Shown here piece by piece: positions 20,647 to 32,928 of a stretch of DNA of 64,000 nt (its first letter is position 1; each line of letters starts with the position of its first letter). Origin of the DNA: Zingiber officinale (Eukaryota > Streptophyta > Magnoliopsida > Zingiberales > Zingiberaceae); contig NC_055998.1 of the NCBI RefSeq assembly GCF_018446385.1, forward strand, positions 23,181,173 through 23,245,172. The letters run 5' to 3'. The notes beneath the pieces are model-generated. The model was not told where the DNA came from. It saw only the letters and a program-made list of their open reading frames with translations, and did not search any database. Made by a program: the position numbers and the translations under genes.

Positions 20647-23133
20647 TCACCAGAAGCGGCGCGGGTATCCATCTGCACCGCCGAAGAAGTGCCCCATCTG
20701 CTCCTCGCCACCGTCGTTCGCCGGAAGTATCGAATTAGCCGCCTCCGCTTGGTGGAATTGGCCGCCCCCTTCTCGTAGCCCGAGCAGATCCATGGTCACC
20801 CCGTCGACGAACACCTCCTCCCCATTCTGCCTCATCAGAGGCGGAGGCATTGTATCAGTTGGCTTCGTCTGGTTCTGTCCTCCCATTTCTATCATTCGCC
20901 CATCGCCTGGCCCAATATTGCAGGACAAAGTAAACGGATCCATGAATGGTTGATTTGGATTACCTAGAGGAAAATTTCCTGGCGCCATGGATGAGCCGAG
21001 GAAGTAATTAGTGTAGTCGATGGGTGCCTTGCCCTTCTGCCTCGAGTTGGAGTCGGTGCTATGTGCGAAATTGTACAGGAAGGATGGCGCCGGCGATTTG
21101 TTCGACGAAATGTTGCCACTTTCCCGGCGGTGGAACGAGAAGGCGCCCTGGCTCACGTCGCTTTGATTTTTCTCCTGCGGCTGATGGAAGAATGGATTTG
21201 TGATCCCAGGCACCAGTTTTGGATTCGCCATTGGGTCGAGGAAGCTCTGCACGGGGGCCGGAGGCAACGCCTGCTCTTGCTGCTGAGCCTGGAAGAGATT
21301 CATTGGTGCGTTCATATCCAGACCGGACAAGGGCACTCCCTTCTGCTGTAGACCTGTCGAGTATGAGGATTCGGAGAACCCTGGAGCTTGGAATTGCTGG
21401 CTTATGTTGTTGTTCATGAAAGGTAAACTTCCAAGCATTGGGCTGGCGGTGCTGGGGTAACTCTTCTTCTTCTTCCCAGCCTCCATTAGCGAGGCCGATG
21501 TGATGCCCAAGAAATCATTTTTAACTGTGGAATTTGCTTGGACAGATGTCTCTTCGCCTGTTCCATAGAGACACATGTTCGTCAAAGAATGATTCTTCGA
21601 TCCAAATCCTTGTGGTTTCTCTGTCGGATTCATCAAGGAAAAGGATGATCCCGAGAAAAAACCACCGTACGAGCCATTCTGTTCTCTTAATCCATCGGGC
21701 GACGAAGCTGGCGGTGGCACCGGGTGGCTGGCTCCAGATGGTGCAGGCGGCGCTGGACGACCATCCACGCCGCTACCATATACGGAGCCAATGATCTCGT
21801 CATAGCGACCGTTCAGCAGATCGGTAAAACGCACAGGGAGCAAATTAGGGTCATCAGGCAGCAAGGACAGGAAGCGGTTCATCTGCTCGCGGGCGTCCTG
21901 ATCTCTGTTAGTCTGGCGATTCTCGCTCGGATGCTGCTCCGCCATTGTTGGAGCACCGAGTGGAGCCACCTCATCATTAATGATTCCAACAGGGCACTCA
22001 ACGTGCTCGTTCATGTCCGGCAGGCTAGAGTTCTCGTTAAAGGCACGACCTCTGGAGGCGGCAGCACTTGATTCTCCGACATCCGTCAGGGTCGGCATCT
22101 CAACCCCCTCCTCCTCCTCCTCCTCCTCCTCCTCCTCCTCCTCTGAAGACTCACTGCACAACATAATATGCGCCTCGTAGCTGTTCTTCCTTGAGAATGT
22201 TCCTCCGCACTTGCACCGGAAGTGGCGGAGGGAGTGGTTCTTGAGGTGGGCCTTCAGGTCGGCCTCGACGGCGTAAGTCTTGGTGCACTGTGGGCATCTC
22301 AGGTTCTTAGGTCCGTGCTTGCGGTTGAAGTGCTTCTTGATGCCGGTGATGTCACTGAGCGCACGGGAGCGGTGGCTGTAGACACAGGAGGGGATTGGGC
22401 AGACGTAGAACTTGCGGCGCGACGGCGTGCGACCAGACTTCTTGAGCTCGTAGTTGACGTTGTGGGTGCGCATGTGGAGCTGCAGATTCTGGTCACGCTG
22501 GAAGCCCTTGTCGCACACTGTGCAAACGTACCGACTGGTGGCCAGCAGGTCCTCTGCTTGCAGCGCCACCACCTCAGCACCGGGATCTGGTAATCCAAAA
22601 TTTTAGTTTTTCTATCAATTTTAATGCCGAATCATCTGTGATGATCATATAAACAGTGAAATACTGAATACATTTCACATGAAAATCAAACAAATAGCTC
22701 AGTAAATGAATTTGGTTACTTACTATTCTAATCGTAGCTTGAACTTTAAAAATCCTAAATTTATGCATGTATATTTAAATTTGTATGAATTATAGCTAAT
22801 TCTTGTCGTTCTACTTGTCATTATGATGTACATATATATGAGCTGTTGAGTGAACATCTTATGTAGCTCCAAGTTAGTAAAGTCATACCCCAAATTAAAC
22901 TTATGGAAATTCTAATAGTAAAGCCACAGGAAAGGCATAAACCACATTTGAATAATTGATTGATATTAGCTAAGAATAAGATGGCACAATTGGACAAGAT
23001 AATAGGAACGGGTATTCCTACCTGGACACCCTGCTGATCTTGTTATTCTTTTCTTCTTTTCAAATGGGTTAGGGTGTGGTTGTTCATGGTTTCCTTGGGT
23101 GGAGCTGCCTGCTGTAGAAGCCCTTCTCGACAT
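20647..23133 (-). CDS. IDD-type (INDETERMINATE DOMAIN) C2H2 zinc-finger transcription factor
   Basis: Two exons on the minus strand: 23133-23022 and 22586-20647, joined G|AT in frame, 683 residues. IDD proteins are plant nuclear DNA-binding regulators. A basic KKKR (26-29) may be a nuclear signal, followed by the family bridge CPDPGAEVVAL. Fingers: ZF1 C59/C62/H75/H79 with the hallmark GFQRDQNLQLH; ZF2 C100/C105/H123/H128 with SRALSDITGIKKHF; ZF3 C135/C138/H151/H155; ZF4 C162/C164/H177/C181. A run of about 12 Glu follows (about 186-197), then a long Ser/Gly/Pro/Asn-rich tail ending in TMDLLGLR (635-642), similar to the family's T-x-DFLG motif. Oddities: ZF3 is C2H2 where IDD proteins usually have C2HC, the usual PWKLKQR after ZF1 is replaced, and I did not find the MSATALLQ motif. 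The start ATG follows an in-frame basic leader and fits the family. An untranslated upstream exon is possible. It looks intact and probably functional. Confidence 0.92.
22108..22143 (-). repeat. GAG trinucleotide repeat (Glu run) in the IDD gene
   Basis: Twelve GAG codons just after the fourth finger; a likely length-variable coding microsatellite. Confidence 0.95.
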
Positions 23134-26100
23134 CTTTCTTGAGTGTAGCTAGGGCTGCAACCAGAACAATCTGATACCCATATCAAAATTAGAAGTAAAA
23201 TCACGTAGAAGTAATGAGAATTGCATTTTATTTATATCTATATCTATAATGCTGTTATATATGGATAGATTGGGATTAGAATATAAACATATGAAACAGA
23301 GATGAAACTAGAACTGTGGATTGATGATTTCTATATGATTAATTTCTTCTCCAAGGGAAATGTGGTACTGCTGTTTCCTTTGTATCCAAGAATGATCCAT
23401 ACACTTGAGATTTTGTCCATATCTAGGATATTATTTTTTGTCATTATAGTCATGAAATAAAAAATGTTTGTGAAGAGAGAGAATTTCTTTTGTCAAGTTT
23501 CTCTCTATATGATAGATATGTATACGCATGCATGTCTCAGATTAATTGCTTGTACATTCAATTAAAGCATCTTTGATTCATGCAGTAGAATTATGTGCAC
23601 TAATGCAAGAAATTAACTAAAACAAACATGTTAAATTAGGAACACTTAGGATTCATTATATTGAACGGCACTTCAATTACTCGCCTTGATAAAACTAATA
23701 TTATCATGAACTGCAGAACTTAATTCTTGGCTAACTTGAATCCCTTTATACAAAAATATTGAATATGTATACGTTCCAAAATAAATAACAGATGCAACAA
23801 TCTTCTTATCCTTGTGTCAACAAAATTATCTTTTCTTAGTTTTCATGTTTGTTGTTGTTCTTTTTGCAATAAAACTACTAGCCACATTTAGTCTCCAATA
23901 TATCTACGATGTCATAACACAAGGTTCTGCTTTGGCACTTCAATTATTCTTCCTGATAGAACTATAAGTTAACCTTGAACTCTGCATACTTACTATAAAG
24001 GAAACTGAATTAGATATAGCAATACAAGTCAGCAATAACTATTCTCAATGCTAAATATGAGTTGTCAGAGGGAAAACAAACAACAAAAGAAGAAACTTAA
24101 TAGTTGGCTAACTTGAATCCCTTCATACAATCATAATGTGTTTGTGTATATCCTAAAAGGAATAACATACAACAAAATTTGGCTTCATATCCTTGTGTCA
24201 ACAAAATTATCTTTTCTCATTTTTCATGTTTTGTGGTTCTTTTTTCACAATAATACAACTGGTTTTGGTATTTTGTCTCCAATATATCTACCACATCACA
24301 CAACAAATTCTCTTCTTTAGCTAAAACCCTCATGCAACTCTAGATGAAATACAATTTGGTGGAAAGAAGCTGACACTAGAAGTCTACAAAAGAAATTACC
24401 TACATCAGTGCCTCTAATTTTCCTTGTCAGTATGAGCATGCATGGCATTGAATAACTGGTTTTAAATATTGGTTTGTATAATGATACAAATCTAGAGACA
24501 TATGTAGTTAATCTAATGCAATGCCTCTTTATCTTTTTTTTACAAAAGATGTTCTGTTGTATGTTAATTTGTGATGAGGGATTAATTTCACATTGGCAAA
24601 GAGAAACAATGCTTCATATATATCCGTGAAAAGCGAACTATGTCTCCCAAACCATCTTTCAAGAAAAGGAAAATCTACCAATGTCTCATTCTTGAAGCCT
24701 ACTCGAAGGTCCAGACTGATGTGTAAAAATATTCTCTTCAAATAGTGTGTCTGCAAGAATGGTACAAGCTTTCGATTCCTAATTAGGAGCCTTGATTAGC
24801 ACATTATATCGAGGAGTCTCAATGTCTTGTTAAATACAAAGAGATCACTATTGAATCAGGGAGAATGGTTATTTGACACCTCGATAGACTCACACAACGA
24901 AGTTAATGTGAACAAAGATACCCTAAATCAAGTTGACATAAAATCCACATGGTTGATACAAAGATGGCATGCAGGAGCTATCACTTTGCATGCAAAGGGA
25001 ACAGAGTTTGGAATTAATATCATTTAAAACAACTTTTAATCAAACTTTGACGATCACAAACATGATCTATCTAGGTGAACAGAAATTTTTTTTGGCAAAG
25101 ATACTTGACAACTTCAAATACATGAACAATACTACCTAGAAAGAGACATAAGCCAAGTTCAAATCCATCAGGAACACATGTATATCTTGTAAACACAAAT
25201 TCTTCTCAATAAGCAGAGTTAATGTAGAGTTTTAGTTATGGACATGCAAGATACAGTATTGAGAAAATACCCCTAATTAAGATTTCCAGAGTTTAGAGAA
25301 AGAAAGAGGAAAAACCATAAGGCAAATAAATTTCATCTCAAAAATGGATATATTCGCTTCGATCTGATCTAGAACTTATTTTATCAATATGATCGACAAA
25401 ATTGGGAAAACATTCAAAGATAACTATAAATGGGAACTCGAGGCTTCTAAGCTACAAATTTTTTTTAGATCGAAAAAATGACAAGAATTTTAGGAAAAAT
25501 AAAAAACCCTAATTTGGATATCTCATCATTTTATTAGGGAAGACGATCATAAAACTGAATCAAGAGTCAAAATCACATTTATGTTCAAGAATGGAACTTA
25601 GATCAAAATTAAATCATGATTGAAATATTTTTCTTTATCTACAAACTTACAGAGTGATATTGTAGAATGCAGCCGAACGGATCTATTGGGGATGAATAAA
25701 CAAATGGGTCCCTTCTCTTGCCTCAAGAGAGACCAAGTTATATATTTCGCTCTCGCCTACTTGGCAGATACTTCTCCCCTTTTTGTACATGATGCTTTTC
25801 TCTTTTTTATATGGTTTAAAAAAATGTTACTTGTTGGGCCTTGTAAATGCAACCTTACTTAACGAGAGGGGTCAAAAGAAGACGAGATTAAAAAAAATAT
25901 ATTTTGAAACTCGTCTAACGCAAACCGTCATATGTCATATGGAATGCAATTAATATGCACGAAAAAATGACATACTCATATGGTAGGTCATTACATTAAT
26001 TTAATGAAAAAGAAATATCTCAATAATAGTCATATGCAATAGGGAAAGCTAATAGATCTATTCAAGCTTCAAGCTTAGGGTTTATCTGATTAGGAATTTC

Positions 26101-26500
26101 ATTGGTGTAGGCATAGCTATGGTCATCTTCGTCACCATTTAACCATGTTTGTCCTAGCTATTTGGGATAGGTCATTTGTATTTTATACCTCCATTGAGCT
26201 CTATGAAAGACTATGTCATTTGTAATTTTTAAATTAACTAAATTTGTTTAAACTATGACTAACATTTGTTTGATTTCTCTCTACCCTTTACAACTTCCAC
26301 TATGTGATTCTTTCAATTATAAAATCTCTTCGTCGTGTTTGAAGATGTCCAACCCATTTTAATCTATTTACTTTTATTTTATTATCTATTGGACGGACAT
26401 ATGATTGCTCTTGAGTAATAATACTTGTGTATTCATTATTTCTATAATAACTTTACAACATCAATGAAGCTTGGGGTGTAGATATGGCTGTAATTTTTGC
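23134..26500. other. Upstream region of the IDD gene
   Basis: AT-rich sequence with no recognised protein. It includes a diverged direct duplication (separate entry) and a region near 25,700 (TTGCCTCAAGAGAGACC ...) with no identified content. Presumably contains the IDD promoter close to 23.1 kb, possibly with an untranslated exon. Confidence 0.4.
23717..24311. repeat. Diverged direct duplication, period about 377
   Basis: 23717-23927 and about 24095-24311 share GGCTAACTTGAATCCCTT, CCTTGTGTCAACAAAATTAT and CTCCAATATATCTAC in the same order, with many substitutions and small indels. It is an old tandem duplication upstream of the IDD gene. Confidence 0.75.
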
Positions 26501-27169
26501 TGAAATAGTTTAGTTGAGTGAATGATCACCGTAAAAGTATTGTCTGAATAATTAGGTCTTTGATGATAATAAACACAGAAAATTATAACAAAAGTTGTTT
26601 AAATTCTCTACTCAATTGCTAATGCTGAAAGTCAAAGAAGAATATTGGAGAAATGACACTTTTTCCTCTATTTTTGAGCTCCTTTGGTACACTAAAGCCG
26701 CTTCATCTCTTGTAGGTAGCTAGAGTTCTTCAAAACATAGAAATGCTTTGCTGAAATAGACCAGTTTTTGTGAATGACATAAAAGTCTTCTAAATGCAGA
26801 AGCACAACAATTCGAACATTGAAGTATCTTGCTCTTTGAACTTTATTAGCAGGATGTGTTTTAGCCTTTTTGGGTTTGTTGATCGTAGTTGAGGATTTCA
26901 ATCGAGACCATGAGATTTGATTTGTGTTCTTTGGTGGTCAAGGAGATTTTGGTTGTTAGGCTTTGCTAGCTTTAAAGTATGCTGGTGACAACAGGTCTTG
27001 ATTGAAAGGACTTGAAATCTCTGATTTTAGCTTAAACAGAGGTGAATGCACATAGTCGAAGGGTCATGCTAGTTCTATGCATTGAAGTACACTTGTGTTG
27101 GTCCTTATTGATTTTACAAGTTTGATTTGAATTCAAACAAAAGAATTATCACGTCCGTCTTTTCAGACT

Positions 27170-27795
27170 CACTAATGCCCTCAAGGCGAGTCTGGTTCAG
27201 GAATTTTCGACTTATTGTCAGCTTCAATTGAAACCATGAAAAATGTAGGTATGTTATGTTCATCATGCAGTGATGCTGAGTTTAGGTGTTAAAACTTGCT
27301 TATTAGCTGCACATCTTTACAGATGGTTCTTACTCCTACCAAAGTAGACGAAGACCAACATTGCCCAAGATGGTTGGTTCTTCAAAAAATGACTACTTCC
27401 AAGAATGTTAAGGATTCAAATCAAGTTGTTTCTATTACAGGCCAAGCGAACATGGAGTCTTCGATTACTCCATTGCCAAAGATGGATGGTTCTTCAAAAA
27501 ATGACTTGTTCCAAGAATGTTAAGGATGCTAATCAAGTTGTTTCTATAACAGGCCAAGCGAACATGGAGTCAGCTTATCGTTGTTGAAGAAAAAAGTGTC
27601 AATCATTTCTGAGACTCATTTTATGTTGTTGAGGATGGGATTCCAGATAGTCAGGTGAAGCAGATAGACAACTTTCCTGAGCTGCAGAAGAGTATTCGTA
27701 TTCAATTATATCGATTCCAGGGTTTAGGCAGCAACGAGGGTAATCCGTCTGAGTACAAACATGAAGGTTCAAGAAGGGTAGAACAGGATGATTGA
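27170..27795 (+). pseudogene. Unrecognised gene remnant with coding-like exons
   Basis: Plus-strand pieces read like protein but do not join in one frame. About 27175-27250 gives PQGESGSGIFDLLSASIETM after an in-frame stop. 27361-27584 is a 112-bp tandem duplication. About 27620-27795 gives YVVEDGIPDSQVKQIDNFPE and continues to a stop at 27793-27795, but its upstream part is in another frame. Because 112 is not a multiple of three, the duplication shifts the frame. I do not recognise the family. It could instead be a poorly reconstructed multi-exon gene. Confidence 0.4.
27361..27584. repeat. 112-bp tandem duplication
   Basis: Landmark GGTTCTTCAAAAAATGACT ... AAGAATGTTAAGGAT ... GGCCAAGCGAACATGGAGTC occurs twice, offset 112 (AAGAATGTT at 27401 and 27513), with few substitutions, so it is fairly recent. 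Confidence 0.9.
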
Positions 27796-27859
27796 TTATT
27801 TTGGCTGGAGCTTCGGCCATGTTATCTTCACCTGTTTGTGCTGTATTTACATTGTTTCA

Positions 27860-28848
27860 TGGTAATCCATCTTAACTAGTAAATAGTTGAGACAAATATG
27901 ATACTGAGATAAGCATGACTTCACTTTGTGACTGATTTTGTATTTTTTATGTTTTCTGTGTAAATTCGGTTGGTTTTTTATATCATTTATCTTTCAACAT
28001 ATATGTATATATATATTTTTAAAAATATTTTTTAAGATTGTATTTAATATTACGAAATAAAATAAAAAGTTTAGTTTATAGCGCCACTAAATAGTTTCTC
28101 GCTGGGTTTTTTTAATCAAAATTTTTATATAAAAAATAATCCAACTTGATTTTAATTTTCACCTAAAAATTTCTAATTAATAAATGACAGAAAATGAAAA
28201 AAAAGGGTATTTTTCATTATTCATATCATCAAAAGATGTTTTTTTTTTACAAAATTATTAAAATAATATTTACTTTTAATTTAATACCTAAAATGCTCTT
28301 CTTTGCTCCACTTTAAGACAGCTTTTACAATTTCAAAATTCACTATTTTAGAGTAGCTTTTAACCCCCACTATCACTTTGGAACAACTTTAACTAAAACT
28401 ATACCTACCTTTAAAATATATATTTATTCTTACAAGCTTTAACCAAAGCTATATCACTTTCGAGCAACCTTATTCTAAAATAAAGCACACAAAGGTATTT
28501 TGAATATCAAAGTTTCTTTCAAGATCAATTATACATATTTTTAATAGAATTATAAGGTGTAAAATTAAACTTCATGAATAAAAATTATTAAATTTATTTA
28601 AAAATAATTTATTTTATCATACCTTCTTTTCGGAACTTTTTAATTTCATCAGTCCAACAGCCAATTATGAATTGCACTGTAAAATTCCAGATGCCATTGC
28701 TCTGGAAAACTGAGTGACACGAATCCATTAAAGAATAGAAGCTGTAAAAGTTCCTTGTGAGCGGGCTATGAAGAGTAGTTAAATGAAAATGTGGCAATCG
28801 AATTTTATTTTATTTTTACCAAAAAAGAAAAGAAAGTAATCCATTTTT
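27860..28848. other. AT-rich intergenic DNA
   Basis: No recognised coding. The part next to 28848 should include the 3' untranslated region of the hydrolase gene. Confidence 0.5.
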
Positions 28849-31800
28849 CTACTCCTGTTCGGTAGAATTATTCCATGTTGTTTCTTCCATGCATTCTTGA
28901 CTCACCGATTCATCGATCTCCAATTCATTGGCAAGAGGGCCTTGAGGATCCCCGAAGAGAATGGATAGTATTTGCCTGTGACAATCATCGCATAACCAGA
29001 AATAGGAGAAATGCCCTTCCTCCGGCATCATGTGCACTACCGCTCTCGGAACCAATCGTCGAGCAAACTCTGTCGATGATGGTGGCACCACATAGTCATT
29101 CATCCCCTGTTGTATCACTTCAAATAGTTAGGAATGAACACAGGAAGCACAATTCATTCTGAATATCAAAAATGTTGAACTGATATGTCTAACAATGTAG
29201 AAAGTGAACTGACCTGCCAGAGGTGAATAGGACCGAGAAAGCCTGCCCACTCCCTTTCAACTTCAGTATAAAATGACTTCAACCATGAAAGAAGGCCGTC
29301 ACACTGATGGCACTTCTGCACTTGAAGATCAGCTAAACTGAAACCCCAATTTGATACTTGTAGCACAGCTTCCTCCTTGAAGGGTTTGGCATCTCCTTGA
29401 CGGACGGATTCGGCCACGTCCCTCTCCCAGAATTCCCTAAAACTTGATTCTTCCAATAGAGATTTATCCTGTGTGAATAACACAAGCCGTTGGAAGCTTA
29501 ATTTGTGTAAACGAAAACAACCTAGACAATTTGGAAAACAAAAATCATAAGCATTCAGAAGTGGTAGTCCTGGAAAATAATATGTTTGTGACGATTTTAC
29601 GCAGTTGGCTAGATGCTATGGATTTAAGCGGCGGAAATCAAAATCTGACGTACCTTGTTACCCAGTGTCAGTGATAACCACTTCTCAGGCTGACCGTGTT
29701 TTCCAGACAAGAAGCTTCTGTGATAGAAATATGGAAGAAGAGAAGGGAACCTCCGAGCTAAAAAGTACATTATCTTCCTTTTCATAGTCCACTTGCCCCT
29801 AAGTTTACGCGACTCTTCCTTGTTGAGGTTAGGGTCATATGGATTGACCATTGGAGCAAACAGGGCTATACCTGGAATGGAAGCACAATTGGAGACAGAA
29901 CAAAAAATAGAGTCAAAACTGAACCACATAGAATAAGAATTTATTCACTTGCTAATGAATATAATCACCAAAGAAATTATGAATGTTTTACTCCCAGAAT
30001 AATTATAATTTTGAGAAAAAAGAAAGTGAAGATACATGGAAGAAATGTTTTACTCAATCTAGACAACATTTACTGCTCGAGAAGGAACATAAAAGGTCTA
30101 CATTATATGTGCAAAAGCACATCCACAAGATATTCTAACACCTAAGTCCCATTTCAGTACTTCAACAATAAAATTTTGGAGTCATTGGGCCCGTCATTGT
30201 GATCACAGAATCCATGTGGTACATATCCATCAAGCTGTACAATGTTACACTCAGGTCTCATTCTATCATGGTCATCCTTGGAATACTTTACAAACTTGAT
30301 CTATGTCCGAGGAGTTATTTTGCTACTTTGCAATGTGCAAAACCAATATTTGCAGAACTGAATATCTGAGTTCAGTGTCAACAGATGTGTGATCGCATAA
30401 TGTTACAGTCTTACCTGCTATTCTGTCAGGAATATAATGCGCGGCTGCCCATGCATGCATAGCTCCACTCGAGTAACCCAACACCCAGAACTTGTCCATG
30501 ACACCAAGAGCATTTGCCAAATGGAGCATATCCATAGCTGATGAGTTGAGATTTCTGCCAGGATGAGGATCACTTTCACCAAAACCTGGAAGATCATAAG
30601 TAACAAAACGAACACCAAATTCCACTAGCAGAGACTCTTTAATGCCAGGTATTCCTACATGAGAGAGAACCAAAATGAAATCAAACTAGGAATTCAATTT
30701 AAGAGACAAGTCTATTAATAAACAAGGAAAAATTGTACCTGCTAAACGAGAAGAAAGAAAAGAATGTGGAGCAATCATGGAGAATCTAGCTCTTTCAGCT
30801 GGAACTCCTTTTTCTTGATACGCTATATGTCTGCCATCCAGAAGTTGGATATGACTAGCACTAGGAGGACCTACATACAGTTTCTTTGGTGGCTCAACTG
30901 GATTCTCTATCCCACTATTTACATTTAGTACTGCACATGATATTGGACCAGAGTAAACAAGAAATCAGGTCATATGTGTAAAAAAAAACAATACCTCTTA
31001 AAAGGATTGAATGGAAGTCAAATGCAAGTCTTCATGAAGCCAAATAATGGGTGCAACTTTAGTATCAGGACAATTACCATTTAAGAGACAACTAACTAGC
31101 AAACACTTCAAGAAATAATGAAACTAAAAAAATATCCATGTCGTTAAGAACTAAAATTGTCTGCTTGGAGAGGATCAAAATACATCTTTGACAGAATTTA
31201 TTCCTGCAATTTTCACTAAAATGAAGTAATCAAACACATAATGATATGAGAAATTAGATGTACTAGCTAAACACTAAGACTGTTTATTCAGATTGTCATA
31301 CAAATATCACATGGGTGTAGTGTCCAATGACTACTTGTAAATTTTAAACAAGTAATCATTAGGGATATTGGATGTCCATTGAGGGTGTCGGTGTCCAAGC
31401 AACAATATATGACAGAAATAAGAGAACAATTAGGGTCATGGCATGCCTTCATTACTTGAGGCATATTGCAAGTTTGAATCAAGGGCTAATTATCACTAAC
31501 ATGTTTGTCATGAAAAATTGGAGCAGCGTGTACAAAGATATTGTGGAACATATTAATTTTCTTTAAGTACCCAACAGGTGCCTGACACTATCAAAGATAA
31601 TAAGGATAGAGTAATAGCAATTACATTGCTAATAAATTTTAGTTACATTTTGGCCTTGTTTGGTCATGAAAATTTTCTAATTTTAGTTTTCATCTCCCGT
31701 ACACTATAATTGGATTATTTTTTTAAGAAAATATTTCCATCAAACTTTTGGCACCATTCTCCACTGATAAATTCAAAGGTGGCAAACATTAATAAATAAT

Positions 31801-32928
31801 TGTTCGATTTTTCATGTTAAAACAGGGAAAACATAAAATAGAGATATGGAAGTCATAATTACAATTAGACATATGCAAAAAAGAAAAAGAAAAAAAGCAT
31901 GCATGAGTGCAAAAATACAAATTTTAACTGAGATTAAGAAATGCGCATGAAGAAACTAATCGTATTTTTTTAATGAAATGGATAAGGATGGGAGACACCT
32001 ACAGAAATTTGAACGCCTTGACTAAATGGCGGAATGTAGAGATTCTGCTATGTGCGTTGATGAAAGAGCAAATGACAACTATTTACTGCATACCACTGAT
32101 ATCAAGGCAATGCTTACACAAACTTATAGATCAATGCAAAAAATCAAAATAGCAAGGCAATCAATGGATGGTCCAGGAAAGGACAGTTGCTACTCTCATA
32201 AAAGGAATTCTAAAGCAAGAATACTGACACACAAATAGTTAAACACTGAAAATTTGCACTTCAAAAATGCTTTCGAGAAGTTCTTGGATAAAAGATTTCA
32301 TCTTTTCTTTACTGTATATTTTAATTGCAGATATTTGTTTGGTGCCATCGGAACGAATATTTTAGATTCAGGTTAACAACGAAGCAACTATAAACAAGAA
32401 TTATATGAAATCACTAAAAAAACAAAGAAAGGAAGAAAGAAATCAAACAACCTTTTGATATTGACAGGATTCATTACCAAGAAGAGCGACGAGAAAGACG
32501 GCGATGACAATCGGCCAAGCCTGAGCCGGATCGCGATCCTCTGGTAGATACTCGTTCAAGAACTCGAGCCGCCCCGAGACCGCATCCCAATGCCCCCTGA
32601 CCTGCCTCCCGACATAGGTTTCCTCCACGCCCTCGAGGCTCTGCTGCGCTATGTCCCAGCACCCGCGGCCAAGCTCCCGAAGCATTTCCCCTGTGGCCAT
32701 CACGAACCCCATCATCTTCTCCTTGAAATTCTCCTCCGCCCGCGTCCTGCCTCCCTCTTCGTAGGGTCCGTAAAACCCTCTACCGAAGACGCTCTCGCCT
32801 AGACTCCCCATGCCCGGCTCCTCCTCCGCCGTAGCCGGCGTGGCGCCGGCACGGTATCGGATCCCTGCGTCATCCACCATGCTAGTGAGGTCTTCCTGCC
32901 ACGCCAACCCGTTCCTCGCTGACGACAT
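28849..32928 (-). CDS. Membrane-anchored alpha/beta-hydrolase
   Basis: Six exons on the minus strand: 32928-32478, 30930-30739, 30654-30415, 29871-29654, 29468-29214, 29106-28849; all GT-AG, in frame, 537 residues. The protein has an alpha/beta-hydrolase fold with a visible triad: S276 in GYSSG, D456 in NDYVVPP and H484 in EEGHFSYFW. The DLPGFGESDPHP loop (235-246) precedes the nucleophile. The N-terminal 150 residues carry a family-specific region (ELGRGCWDIAQQSL; RLEFLNEYLPEDRDP) and a hydrophobic segment at about 137-151 (AWPIVIAVFLVALL), probably one membrane span, with the catalytic domain after it. It resembles the Arabidopsis protein I recall as At2g36290. The natural substrate of this group is not known to me. 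The ATG at 32928 gives MSSARNG; no upstream in-frame ATG is seen. Intron 1 is about 1.5 kb. No defect seen. Confidence 0.93.

Noticed and set aside
21061-22593. Several plus-strand frames within the IDD region
   Set aside because: Antisense shadows of the 683-residue IDD coding sequence.
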